A DNA stretch of 28,829 nucleotides from a virus, in IMG/VR virus record IMGVR_UViG_3300042691_010136, positions 1 to 28,829 of that record. One strand, given 5' to 3'. The notes below the pieces were generated by a model. That model searched no databases and had not been told where the DNA came from. It saw only the letters and a program-made list of their open reading frames with translations. The translations under genes and the position numbers were made by a program. Positions 1 through 8,300 of the stretch are shown one piece after another; the stretch's first letter is position 1, and every line of letters starts with the position of its first letter.

Positions 1-129
1 TTCGACGCCGTCCGCGTCGATGGCGTAGACCTGCAGCGTGCCGGTGAAAAACGGCCACGTCACCGCGAACGCCGTCGTCGAGCTGTTTCCGGCGTATTGG
101 AGCGGCGCGTAAGCCGTTGAAACCGTCAT
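1..129 (-). CDS. Tail fibre or tailspike, N-terminal fragment (cut by window edge)
   Basis: Only the first 43 residues are in the window, starting at an ATG at 129; the gene continues past position 1. The visible part begins MTVSTAYAPLQYAGNSS and has the pattern Y-x-G-N-x-x-T-T-x-F followed by a WPFF strand, L-x-V-Y and a D-x-D-G turn. This is the adhesin-anchoring N-terminal motif seen at the start of many podovirus tail fibres and tailspikes, which attaches the fibre to the tail while the distal part binds the receptor. The receptor-binding part is off the window, so specificity and enzymatic activity cannot be judged. It sits after the lysis genes, as some podovirus adhesins do. Confidence 0.6.
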   Translation of the reverse strand, partial: MTVSTAYAPLQYAGNSSTTAFAVTWPFFTGTLQVYAIDADGVE

Positions 130-136
130 GGTCGCC

Positions 137-217
137 TCAAGCCAGAATGAAGTAGACGACGAACGAGCCCGCCTGCATCGCCAGGATGATCAGCATGGCG
201 AAATGAAACCGCGTCAA
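137..217 (-). CDS. Putative 26-residue membrane peptide
   Basis: This is a very short reading frame starting with TTG at 217. That TTG overlaps the TGA stop of the preceding gene in a TTGA junction, the same coupled style used elsewhere in the window. The product would be MTRFHFA followed by about 19 almost purely hydrophobic residues (from MLIILAMQAGSF to the C-terminus), which is one transmembrane helix. Within 7 bases of its stop the next ATG (tail fibre) begins, so the peptide fills an otherwise empty gap. Placement in the lysis cassette suggests a holin accessory or small membrane lysis factor, but this is inference. An ATG seven codons in would leave only 19 residues. It could also be non-coding leader for the fibre gene. 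Confidence 0.4.
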   Translation of the reverse strand: MTRFHFAMLIILAMQAGSFVVYFILA

Positions 218-489
218 TGAAGCAGCGCGGTCTTCAAGGCGAGGGCGAGCTTGGGGAATTGCTCCTGCAGCAAGGCCGAGAACGCGATCGTCAGAAACAG
301 GATGGCCCGCTCGTGGACTTGCAGCTTCTCGCCGTGGCCCTTCACGATCATTTCCAGGCCGTACTGCTCGTCCCGCTGCCGGTCCTGCCCCGCCTCCAAG
401 TCCGTGAAGCGGTGCTCCACTTCCTTGGTGCTGTGTCCGTTGTCCGGACGCCCCGAGAAAAGCAGCCACTCGTTCGAGTTGCGCGTCAT
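214..489 (-). CDS. XhlA-like membrane protein (candidate holin or holin partner)
   Basis: The 91-residue product has a charged N-terminal half predicted to form a coiled coil (roughly residues 20-60, with heptad-like L/V/I spacing in EVEHRFTDLEAG). One hydrophobic segment follows near residues 62-75 (AILFLTIAFSALL), then a short amphipathic tail. Coiled coil followed by a single C-terminal membrane helix is the layout of XhlA-type haemolysin/holin accessory proteins, and no other multi-pass holin is visible in this lysis cassette. It lies 12 bases after the outer spanin stop. Family membership is inferred from topology and context, not from a diagnostic motif. A tail-associated membrane protein is the alternative. 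Confidence 0.45.
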   Translation of the reverse strand: MTRNSNEWLLFSGRPDNGHSTKEVEHRFTDLEAGQDRQRDEQYGLEMIVKGHGEKLQVHERAILFLTIAFSALLQEQFPKLALALKTALLH

Positions 490-501
490 TTGCCATGGCT
501 T

Positions 502-795
502 TCAGCTCGTTTTCTCGTCTGGTTTGGCGGCCTCGTTTTTCGGCTTGTCCGTGACGCACGGCGGCGCATACACAGTGACCTTGCCGGTGGCGGCTGTCCG
601 CTTGCGCGAGTTGTCCGCACTCCACCGCTTCTGCATCCAACACGGGGCGCCTTCGTAGACCGGCACCGGCCTTAACAATTCGGCCACCGCCTTACTCGGT
701 AACGGCGTTTGGGTCGCGGACCACTCCGCGCAGCCTGCCAGGAGCGGCATTGTCAGCCCGATCGCCAGCCTCGCGAATTTTTCCAGCTTTGACAT
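502..795 (-). CDS. Outer-membrane spanin lipoprotein (Rz1-like)
   Basis: The 97-residue product begins with a lipoprotein signal: a basic N-terminus (MSKLEKFAR), a hydrophobic stretch and a lipobox LLAG-C with Cys22 as the acylated residue. The next residue is Ala rather than Asp, so outer-membrane sorting is expected. The mature part is rich in Pro, Lys and Thr and holds two further cysteines, in APCW and PPCV. The first 104 bases overlap the inner spanin gene in another frame, the classic Rz/Rz1 arrangement. Together the two join inner and outer membranes and fuse them in the last lysis step. I chose the ATG at 795, preceded by AAAGGGCGG, over an upstream TTG at 810. Confidence 0.75.
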   Translation of the reverse strand: MSKLEKFARLAIGLTMPLLAGCAEWSATQTPLPSKAVAELLRPVPVYEGAPCWMQKRWSADNSRKRTAATGKVTVYAPPCVTDKPKNEAAKPDEKTS

Positions 796-937
796 TGTCC
801 GCCCTTTCAATCTTTGCGACGACCTTGGCCGCGCCGATCGACTGTTGCTGCGCGCCGAAGATGGTCGCCAGAATGATGATGCCGATAAATGCGATACCTG
901 CCCTGCCGAGCGGACTTAAGAGCGCCATTGCAGCCAT
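692..937 (-). CDS. Inner-membrane spanin (Rz-like, short)
   Basis: The 81-residue product has one N-terminal membrane helix (about residues 10-27, IAFIGIIILATIF) and then a charged, helix-forming periplasmic stretch (KVVAKIERADNVKAGKIREAGDR). The C-terminus, RGVVRDPNAVTE, resembles the short acidic ends I recall from small Rz-like proteins of alphaproteobacterial phages. It is shorter than lambda or T7 Rz. It overlaps the endolysin 3' end by 22 bases and the outer spanin 5' end by 104 bases. I chose the ATG at 937, behind a GAGGGAG; an alternative ATG lies three codons in. Role: inner-membrane partner of the lipoprotein spanin. The call rests on topology plus gene overlap. Confidence 0.65.
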   Translation of the reverse strand: MAAMALLSPLGRAGIAFIGIIILATIFGAQQQSIGAAKVVAKIERADNVKAGKIREAGDRADNAAPGRLRGVVRDPNAVTE

Positions 938-1677
938 GTGAACCGCTCCCTCATTTGGGGATAAAACCAGATGCCAGCAGCCCACAGAACGCAGAGCCCG
1001 GTCAGCGTGGGGTTGGTCATCACCCATGAGCCGACCGACCCGATCCGATCGCCGTAGGTCGTCCAGTCCGTCACCGGCCCGAGGTCTGGCGGCGAGGGGA
1101 ACGTGACAGGGGGAACGACGGGCGCGGCCACCGTGGCGACCGTTGCCGCGCCCACGGCCACGACCGGCTTTGACACCTCCGTCACCTTGGCCACCTCTTG
1201 CGGCATGTACGGTTCTTCGGGTTGCACGACCGGCTTCAGGAACAGCGCCGTCTCGCGCTCACGCCGGGAGACGAGGCCCGGCAGTACCCGGCCGCCGCCC
1301 CGGCGCCACTTGGCGAACTCGCGAGCCGCACCGATCTTGTCGCCCTTGTTGAGCTTTTTCAGCAGGGCAGATTTCTTCAGCGCGCCGAGCCCGCAGTTGT
1401 AGGCGAAGCTGGTCAGTGAATCGAACTCGTTCTGGTTGATCTCCGTCGTGACGAGGCGCGTCACGCCCGCCTCGAACTTCGCGATTTCTTTGCGCAGGTT
1501 CTCTTCCGCCTCGGCCTCGGTCCAGATCATGCCCTCTTTGACGCCCTCGGTGCAGCCGTAGCCGATAGTCCATTTGTTCGCCGGGCAGCGATAGGCAAGG
1601 CAGCGGCCGTCCGGAAGGCGCTTGTGGTAGCCCTCGAAGGACCGGATCAGACGATAGCCGTCGTCGGACAATTTCAT
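916..1677 (-). CDS. Endolysin: GH24 lysozyme with C-terminal membrane segment
   Basis: The 253-residue product hydrolyses peptidoglycan glycan strands. Residues 1-150 are a phage-type lysozyme (glycoside hydrolase 24). Glu15 lies in RSFEGY, Cys31 takes the place of the usual Asp/Cys, and Thr37 lies in WTIGYG, with exactly five residues between Cys31 and Thr37 as the family requires. The Glu-to-Cys spacing is about six residues longer than usual (insert around PDGRC). After the domain come a Pro/Ala/Val-rich linker (about 160-200) and a hydrophobic segment at about 224-240 (LTGLCVLWAAGIWFYP) with a basic end, a likely membrane anchor. The ATG at 1677 shares its A with the upstream TGA (TGATG); a GTG one codon earlier is possible. 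Spanin genes follow. Confidence 0.88.
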   Translation of the reverse strand: MKLSDDGYRLIRSFEGYHKRLPDGRCLAYRCPANKWTIGYGCTEGVKEGMIWTEAEAEENLRKEIAKFEAGVTRLVTTEINQNEFDSLTSFAYNCGLGALKKSALLKKLNKGDKIGAAREFAKWRRGGGRVLPGLVSRRERETALFLKPVVQPEEPYMPQEVAKVTEVSKPVVAVGAATVATVAAPVVPPVTFPSPPDLGPVTDWTTYGDRIGSVGSWVMTNPTLTGLCVLWAAGIWFYPQMRERFTWLQWRS

Positions 1678-2441
1678 CACCGCCCCCGATTTATAATGCG
1701 CTGCGTGAACCCGTCCCGCGCGGCCAACTGATTGCGGATGGCAGCGACCGCCGACGTCAGCGTGGCGACGTCCGACACGCAGCGCTCGACGACGGCGGCC
1801 AGACCGCCCTGCGCCAGTGCGGCGTGCTCGGCGGCTTGGCGCTGCAGCTCGGTCATGTCCTTGTTGCGCTTGTCCATGGCGTCCATGATCTCGCCCATCA
1901 GGCGCAGGTGATCCGACAGCGCCTTCGGTGCGGCCACGGCTTCGACGACCAGCTCCTCGACGGCGGACAGACGATTGGAGAGATCGCCCACATCGCCGGG
2001 CGACTGAAGGGGCAGAGGCGGGGGCGTGTAGACCCGCTTGCTGAGATCGCCGACAACGTCCTCCAGCGCCTTGACGCGGTTTTCTGCGACGCTCGGCAGC
2101 GGGACGAGACGGGCCTGCTTGCGCTGCAAGTCCGCCACCGACGCCTCCAGCGCGGCGAGCTGCTGCAACACGGGGGCCAGATCAGGAGGAGGGGCCACAG
2201 GCTGCAAGGCCACGGGCGGCTCGACGACGACGGCCGGGAGATTGCGGTCCTCGGCCTGGACCTCGCGCACGATCTCGTGCAGCACCTTGCGCGGCATCTT
2301 CTCGAAGGCTTTGATATCGGCGACGTGGCGGCGGATCTCTTCCAGCGCGCGCTCGGCCGACGTCTGCGCGGTGACAGCCGTCGACGCCGCTGCGGCAGCA
2401 ACGTCGATCGCGCTCCTCAACTGAGCTTCGGTAACAGCCAT
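1677..2441 (-). CDS. Coiled-coil protein of unknown function (tail-associated candidate)
   Basis: I do not recognise a family. The 254-residue product is almost all helix-forming, with an Ala-rich N-terminus and heptad-type coiled coils around residues 20-70, 85-135 and 150-235. These are separated by Pro-rich linkers (VVEPPVALQPVAPPPDL near 72-88 and YTPPPLPLQSPG near 137-148). There is no signal peptide or membrane helix. It lies between the repeat protein and the endolysin and is coupled to the endolysin by a TGATG junction. Long helical proteins in this position can be fibre-bundle or fibre-chaperone proteins, but that is only positional inference. The binding site before the ATG at 2441 is weak (TGGGGC). 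Confidence 0.65.
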   Translation of the reverse strand: MAVTEAQLRSAIDVAAAAASTAVTAQTSAERALEEIRRHVADIKAFEKMPRKVLHEIVREVQAEDRNLPAVVVEPPVALQPVAPPPDLAPVLQQLAALEASVADLQRKQARLVPLPSVAENRVKALEDVVGDLSKRVYTPPPLPLQSPGDVGDLSNRLSAVEELVVEAVAAPKALSDHLRLMGEIMDAMDKRNKDMTELQRQAAEHAALAQGGLAAVVERCVSDVATLTSAVAAIRNQLAARDGFTQRIINRGR

Positions 2442-2576
2442 TGCGCACAGCCCCAGGGATCGCCGGAAGGGACGCCAAACGCAACAGCACGGGCACGGGG
2501 GAAGGGCCGAGTATCGGCAAGGCCGGTCGGTGCTTCGGTTCTACCTGATTTGCCGCCCCGGTAAAAGCGCCGAAAA
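2442..2576 (-). other. 135-base gap between repeat protein and coiled-coil gene
   Basis: No convincing gene. On the minus strand it starts with TTTTCGGCGCTTTTACC after the repeat-protein stop. It contains a small perfect inverted repeat (GCCGA-GTA-TCGGC at 2506-2518) without a following T-run. It is one of the few true intergenic gaps in the window and is a reasonable place for a promoter or processing site. I cannot identify a sigma-70 or phage-type promoter with confidence. Confidence 0.4.
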
Positions 2577-3890
2577 TCAGGCCGCCAAGCGCTGCTTCAC
2601 CGCTTTCAGGATGGTCAGAATCTCGATGATCTCGGCACTGTCGTCGCGGCCCAATTTCGGGGCCCGAACGGTGGGGCGGCCGGTCGCCAGGGCGGGCACC
2701 GGGCCCAGGTGCGACGTCGGGATGATGCAGACAAGTTGCGGCGCGGACACGGTCGGCTTGCCGGTGACGAGATCCGGCGGGGTGCGCAGCCGGTGGATCT
2801 CGTCGCTCTTGTCCCAGACCCAGATGCCGGACCCGGCCCGGCGCCGGGGCTGGATCATCCCGCCACCGCCGCCCTCGCCTTGGTGCGGGATGGTGACCGG
2901 CACGGACAGAACCGGGCTGCCGACCGTGGGCGCCCCGGTCGCAATGCCATTGGCCGTCAGCTCGTCGGTGTTAGCGTCTAGCTCCGGATTGCCGACCGTG
3001 GGCGCCCCGGTGGCCAGGGCGGCGGCCGACAGGACATGCACCTGTCCGATGGCCGGAGAGCCAACAGACGGTCCGGTTGCGATCCCCGTGGCCGTCAGGA
3101 CGTGAATCTGGCCGAGCGCCGGGCTGCCGACCGTGGGCGCGCCCGTGAACAGGGATGGCGCGGTGAGGGCATGGCTGCCCTCCGCGAGCACGGGATTGCC
3201 GACAAACGGCGTCGCGGAAATGCCGGTTGCGTTAAGGACGTGAACCTGCCCGAGTGCGGGCGCACCAACATCCGGGCTCGCCGCGAGGCCCGTGGCCGTG
3301 AGGACGTGGACTTGCCCGATCGCGGGCGACCCGACGTCCGGCGTCGCCGAGATCCCCGTTGCCGTCAGGGCGTGGATTTGGCCGAGGGCCGGAGATCCCA
3401 CATCTGGCGTTGCGGAGATCCCCACGGCCACGCAATTGACGATCCGGGCGAGAACCGGCGTGCCGACAAACGGCGTCGCGCTAATTCCCGTCGCAGTCAG
3501 GACATGCACCTGCCCAAGCGCCGGGCTCCCCACATCCGGGGAGGCCGAGATCCCCGTGGCCACCAAGTTGACGACGCGAACCAAAGCCGGAGAACCGACA
3601 AACGGCGTCGCGGAAACGCCGGTCGCCGTCAGAACATGGATCTGGCCAATGGCAGGCGACCCAACATCAGGGCTCGCTGAGATCCCCGTGGCGGTGAGGA
3701 CATGCACCTGTCCGAGAGCAGGTGACCCGACGTCCGGCGACGCGGAAATTCCGGTCGCGGTCAGCGCATGAACCTGCCCGATCGCAGGCGCACTCACGTC
3801 CGGCGTCGCGGAAATGCCGGTCGCCGTTAGGTCGATGATGCCTTGGAACGCATTGCCCTGGAAGGCATCGCCCTGAAAGGCGTTGGCCAC
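2577..3890 (-). CDS. 22-residue tandem-repeat protein (virion fibre or tail component)
   Basis: The 437-residue product opens with a mini-repeat (NAFQGDAFQGNAFQG). About fourteen tandem copies of a 22-residue unit then run from residue 18 to about 330, consensus core TGISATPDVGSPALGQVH, with two degenerate copies after a Gly-rich spacer (GEGGGGG, about 345-350). Position 10 of the core alternates between SPDV/TPDV and TPFV forms, hinting at higher-order pairing. The C-terminus (DDSAEIIEILTILKAVKQRL) is a helix suitable for trimerisation. Units like these occur in structural proteins of other phages; their function is not established to my knowledge. The start is a GTG at 3890 behind AAGGGGG that overlaps the upstream stop. 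It lies between a fibre gene and a coiled-coil gene, consistent with an elongated tail appendage. Confidence 0.75.
   Translation of the reverse strand: MANAFQGDAFQGNAFQGIIDLTATGISATPDVSAPAIGQVHALTATGISASPDVGSPALGQVHVLTATGISASPDVGSPAIGQIHVLTATGVSATPFVGSPALVRVVNLVATGISASPDVGSPALGQVHVLTATGISATPFVGTPVLARIVNCVAVGISATPDVGSPALGQIHALTATGISATPDVGSPAIGQVHVLTATGLAASPDVGAPALGQVHVLNATGISATPFVGNPVLAEGSHALTAPSLFTGAPTVGSPALGQIHVLTATGIATGPSVGSPAIGQVHVLSAAALATGAPTVGNPELDANTDELTANGIATGAPTVGSPVLSVPVTIPHQGEGGGGGMIQPRRRAGSGIWVWDKSDEIHRLRTPPDLVTGKPTVSAPQLVCIIPTSHLGPVPALATGRPTVRAPKLGRDDSAEIIEILTILKAVKQRLAA
2890..3840 (-). repeat. Tandem 66-bp coding repeats
   Basis: In-frame tandem repeats of about 66 bp encode the 22-residue units of the repeat protein. 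On the plus strand a recurring element is GCGGAGATCCCCGTGGCCGT or close variants, followed by AGGACGTG or AGGACATG and then CTGCCCGA. Copies differ mostly at third positions, so the protein repeat is better conserved than the DNA. This suggests old duplication with selection, plus scope for copy-number change by recombination. Confidence 0.85.
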
Positions 3891-3901
3891 GGCTTGCCCC
3901 C

Positions 3902-4966
3902 TTACTGCAGCGCAGTTACGTGCAGATGCGAGAACGCGACACCATTGTTATGCTTGGTGATGTAGCAGAGAAATTCGTGCCCGTTCGTCGTCGTGAAAGC
4001 GTCGCCGGTCACCTTCGTAAAGCCGCTCGTCGTGATCGTTCCAGCCGATGCGCCATTGGCGTAGAGGATGATCAGCGTGCCGTTGTTGGTCGGCGGGGCG
4101 AGGGTATGGGCGCCGTTGTTCGTGGCGTACTGCAGATTGCCCAGGGCCTCGTCTGGCGTATAGGTGCCGCTCGACTTTGTGCCCGCGCTGTAGGGTGTCT
4201 GCGCAAACCCGGCCGTCAGTACGTCGGCAAGGTCGGCTTTCAAGGTGTCGACGTCATAGGCTTGCGTTATGGACCCCAGGCCGGAGGCCAGCAGGATATT
4301 GGAGCCCTCGATCGAGGCGACGCCCGCGCTGACCCTGGCCAGCGTCGTGTCCGTGGCATGGCCGATTTCCAGGGTGCCGACGCCGAGCGCTTCCGAGGTC
4401 GAATCGGTGACGCCGGAGAGCGGCAGGCCGGAGGCATTGGTCAGGGTCAGAGACGAGGGCGTGCCGCCTGCGCCGTTGAACGTCACGAATGCACCGGCCG
4501 ATCCGACCGCGACCGCCAGCGCCGTGGCGACGCCTGTCCCCGGGGTCACGCCCGCCCAGGTCGTCAGATCCGCGTCATAGGCTTGCACGTCGACGCCGAT
4601 TTCGAGATCCAGCAGCGCCTTCATCGCCGCATAATCTGCCGCCGTGACCAAGCTCTGCGCATTGGCGCTCGGCGTCAGACCGGCCCACGTCGTCAGGTCG
4701 GCGTCATACGCCTGGACGTCAACGCCGATCTCAAGGTTGACCGTCGCCTTGAAGGCCGCCTCGTTGGCATCGTCCAGGATCGAGCGGGCAAACGCCGTAC
4801 ACGTGATCTCCTCGGCCGCTCCGGCTCCGGCTGTTGAGCGGCCGAGAAGCCTGTCGGTGGCCGACAGCGACAGGGTATGCTCGGCGTTCCAGTCGGATGG
4901 CCGGACGAAAGTTGTGTCCCCGCCATCAGCGACGGCGGAGACCTTTTGATGTACGAGCGAAACCAT
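3902..4966 (-). CDS. Tail fibre-like protein
   Basis: The 354-residue product starts with VHQKVSAVADGGDTTFVRPS, then DWNAEHTLSL and LLGRSTAGAGAAEEI. This is the N-terminal signature I associate with many phage tail fibre or host-specificity proteins. A 22-residue segment beginning LEIGVDVQAYDADLTTWAG occurs twice (residues 78-99 and 121-142). The remainder is Thr/Ser/Gly/Ala-rich beta-type sequence, ending with a compact TTNGHEFLCYITKHNNG and LHVTALQ domain that could be the receptor-facing tip. No chaperone or endosialidase motif is visible. The gene lies 22 bases after the 125-residue gene and 11 before the repeat-protein gene. The ATG at 4966 has only a G-rich run upstream. Fibre identity is likely; receptor unknown. 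Confidence 0.72.
   Translation of the reverse strand: MVSLVHQKVSAVADGGDTTFVRPSDWNAEHTLSLSATDRLLGRSTAGAGAAEEITCTAFARSILDDANEAAFKATVNLEIGVDVQAYDADLTTWAGLTPSANAQSLVTAADYAAMKALLDLEIGVDVQAYDADLTTWAGVTPGTGVATALAVAVGSAGAFVTFNGAGGTPSSLTLTNASGLPLSGVTDSTSEALGVGTLEIGHATDTTLARVSAGVASIEGSNILLASGLGSITQAYDVDTLKADLADVLTAGFAQTPYSAGTKSSGTYTPDEALGNLQYATNNGAHTLAPPTNNGTLIILYANGASAGTITTSGFTKVTGDAFTTTNGHEFLCYITKHNNGVAFSHLHVTALQ
4541..4735 (-). repeat. Duplicated 22-residue segment in tail fibre gene
   Basis: Two copies at 4670-4735 and 4541-4606 encode the same segment (core GVDVQAYDADLTTWAG), 129 bases apart. The copies differ at silent positions, so the duplication is not fresh. Confidence 0.8.
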
Positions 4967-4988
4967 GTCAGCGCCCCCCGATCATGGA

Positions 4989-5366
4989 TTAGACGGCGTC
5001 GGGGATGGTGATGTCGAAGGCCCCCAGCGTGAACGTATTACCTGACGTGACGGCCTGCGATGCCGACAGCGGACCCGTCGCCATGAGCGTGGACCCCGTG
5101 GTTTTCGTGATCGCCCAATGCGTCGCCGTGCCGGTGCCGGTCACGCTTCCGTCCGTAATTGCGGCCACCGTCACCCGTCGACCGCTCGTTGCGCCGTTGG
5201 CCGGAGCGCCGACGCTCAAGGACGTTTTCACGCCCAGAGCATAGGTCGACGTCGCCTCGGTGAACGTCGTCGGCGCCTGCGAGCAGATATACAGGTGCGT
5301 CGCGTTGGTATCCAATTCGGCCAACGCGAGGTCGAAGATGTAGTCCGCGATAAATTCACCAGCCAT
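4989..5366 (-). CDS. Beta-rich virion-associated protein of unknown function
   Basis: The 125-residue product begins MAGEFIADYIFDLALAEL and then is dominated by alternating hydrophobic and Thr/Ser/Gly residues. Near the C-terminus it has TGTGTATHWAITKTTGST and SGNTFTLGAFDITIPDAV. I have seen this pattern in small hypothetical structural proteins next to tail fibre genes in many phages but know no assigned function. It has no signal peptide or membrane helix. The ATG at 5366 follows AAAGGTG at good spacing and sits 26 bases after the giant gene's stop. Its place at the head of the fibre block suggests a fibre-attachment or tail-tip role, which is inference only. Confidence 0.65.
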   Translation of the reverse strand: MAGEFIADYIFDLALAELDTNATHLYICSQAPTTFTEATSTYALGVKTSLSVGAPANGATSGRRVTVAAITDGSVTGTGTATHWAITKTTGSTLMATGPLSASQAVTSGNTFTLGAFDITIPDAV

Positions 5367-5392
5367 GAGTCACCTTTAAGGTTGTGGGTTGC

Positions 5393-8300
5393 TTACTGCT
5401 GACCGAACGCCGCGCCCAGGTTGGGCCCGCGCTCCGGGGAACTCTCGCCCGGACGCCAATAGAACTCATTGCCCCCGAGTTTTTTCTGATTCTTGATCTG
5501 GCGTCGCATGGCTTTATGCGCGTCCGGATCGAGCATTTCCTGCAGTTGGTCGAGGACCATGCGGTTGTAGGCGGTCCGGATGTACCAGGGGACGAACGCG
5601 CCCGGCGTGCGCTGGCGCAGGTAGTTGGTCAATTCGCGCCCGGCGTTGGTCGGCTCGCCCTGCCCGTACTCTAAGAGATTGCCGAGCGTCAGGTTGGTCA
5701 ACAGTTGGGCCTCCGACGCCAGCGGACCGGCCAGCGTCTGCGCCAGCGAGCCGCCCTGGCGGTTGATGTTGTTGGCGACGAAATCGCCGAAGATGCCGAG
5801 CCCGCCCGACTGCAGGAACGCCCGGACCCAGAACTTGTGGTCATCCATCGGCAGTGGGTCTTGGCCCTTGCCGAGCGCCTTCATCTGCATGGCCAGCGCA
5901 CCCAGCAGAACGCCCCCGACCAGGATCGCCGCTCCGGCCGCGATCGTGTTCGTCGAGAAGGCCCGGCCCGCCAGCCATTGATTGTGGAACCGGCCCAGGA
6001 TCAGCATCATGTAGCTGGTCGGGAACGACTTGAGCATCGCCATCGAGCGGGACATTTCGCCCATGACCGTGCCCGGCTTCGATTCCGATATGAACGCGGT
6101 CCGGCCCTGCAGCGTCGGCTCCAGCACGGCCATCGCCTGCTCGCGTAGGAGCATCCGCATGTAGCGTTCCGCGACGTCCGTCCCGACCGCCTTCTCGATC
6201 GCGGGCTTGGTCATCATCGGCACGCCCCGGTAGGTGTCTGGTGTGACCGTCTTCAGGGCAGCGAAATCGGCCTCGGTGAACCCGTGCCGGTCCATCATCT
6301 GACGGACCCACAGATCGAGGCTGCTCCAGCGCTTCGTTTTCGCCAGATCCGCCATCCACGACATGAAATCCGAGGCGAAGCCGATCTTGGCCGCCTGCGT
6401 CATCGGGGCCAGACCCGACAGCGCGTGCGTGCGGTCGGCAATGTAGCCGGTGACATGGGCGGTGTTGGCGATGCCCATGAACCGCTGCGACACGGCGAAG
6501 GCGTTCATGGCCTGATCGAGCCCGACCTGCGCCCGAAGCGCGAATTGCCGGTCCTGCTTGGTGAACGCCTTGACGAACGAGCCGAGCTGCCGTGTCACCG
6601 GCATCCCGATGAACGCCCGCGCGGCGAGCCCCGTCGCCTGATCGGTCACGGCCGACATGGGCGCGAACACGAGCATGGAGGACGAGATCCAGTTGCGCAG
6701 CCCGGACGTGGCGCCCGCGATGTTGCCGTCGACGGGCACGTTCGTCTGCCCGGCGTACAGCTTCCAGATCTCATCGGCGCGTCCGATCAGCCGCTGCGCC
6801 CGCTCGATCGGGTTACGGCTCATCACCGAATAGGCGCGGGCGATGTCGTCCATTTCTTCGGTGAGTGCAATGATCTCCTGCACCAAGGGCGCCGTCGCCG
6901 GGTTGGCCGAGCCGGGCATGAGGGCGGCCGACAATTCCTCGTTGGCCTTGAACAGATCGGTGTAGAGCTTTTCCCGCTCGGCATTGTAGCGCGGCTTGCC
7001 CCGGATCTCGTCGAGACGGGCGTGGATCTTGCCGATCTTGGCAATCGCCGCGTCGGCCGGAGTGGCAATCGACCCCATCTGCTTTTTCAGGTCCGACACG
7101 AGATCGGACAGGTCGTCGTACAGCGAGCGCGCCGTCCGCGACATGCGCGCGTCCTGCATGATGTGGTTCTTCAGGCGCTCGCGAACCACCTCCGGGTTGG
7201 CGCCGAAGCGCTCCATCGAGGCGATATCCCGACTCATCATCGAGATATGGCCGAGCATCATCGAGTAGGGGTCCGCGCCGCCGAACTCCTTCGTGTAGGC
7301 CAGATACGAATCGGCGTTCTTGAAGTGCAGAACCCGGTGCTCGGCGTGGCGCTTGTAGAGCGCGCCCTTGCCGAAGTGGTCGCCGATCTCCGCCTTGTTG
7401 GCGCCGTCCGTGGTGATCGTCTCCCAGATGTCGCGCAGGAGATCGCGCAGCGCCTGCTCGGTTAGCGGCTTGCCCTGCCGGTCCAGCATCCGCGCCCGAT
7501 CCAGGACGCCGTCACGTATCAGGTGCCCAACCCAGGCTTCGCGACCCGCGCGCAGCAGCCGTTCCGCGTCATGGAACTGCGGCGCATACCATCCCGACAG
7601 CTTGCCGATCGCGCCGCCCGCCGCATTGAACCGCTGGCGCAGGTATTCGGCCACATCCAGCCAAGCTTTTGCCATCTGGGCGGCCACGGCATCGCCGGTC
7701 TTCTCGCCAGCGGCCTCACGCATCATGTTCTCCATGCGCGTGCGGACGGCCTTGTTCTTGACGCGGCGCAGGTCGCCGGAGATCGCGCCCTTGCGCAGCT
7801 CCCACATGACCGAGCCCATGCGCCCGAGCGATTCCTTGGTGATCGTGTCGCGCTGGATCTTCAGATCCATGAACGGGGCTTGGTGAACGCCGAGCGATTC
7901 GTGCATCCGCAGGAAGCCGACCGCGATGTCGTTCTGGCCGCGCGGCGACTTGTATTTCATCATGTCGTCGATGCCCGCCTCGACCGCCGTTCCGTTCAGG
8001 AGCGTGGCGCGCTTGCGCTGTAGCGCCTCGAAATCCGGCAGGAGCGGCGCCTTGCCATCGGGCTGCTTGGAGAAATCGGCGGCGATCTCGGCGAAATCCT
8101 GCTGCAGATCGCGGACGCGCTGCTTGGCGCCGGGCTTCACCCGCCCGCGCTCGTCGCGCATGGCGTAGAGCGGCCCCATGTAGCCCTGCTGGGCAGGCGT
8201 CAGTCCTTCGTCGGCCAGATCTGCAGAGTCTTGTGCCCGCCCCGGCTGCGATCCTTCAGTTGCTGATCGCGCGCCTTCCGGGCCTCGTCCCACGACTCCT

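Noticed and set aside
2890-3840. Regular repeats that might suggest a CRISPR array.
   Set aside because: The period is 66 bp with no unique spacers, and the repeats translate in frame as a 22-residue protein unit.
4800-4805. A second CACGTG core that might be another parS.
   Set aside because: The flanks do not match TGTTTCACGTGAAACA beyond the core and one base, so it is an ordinary hexamer.
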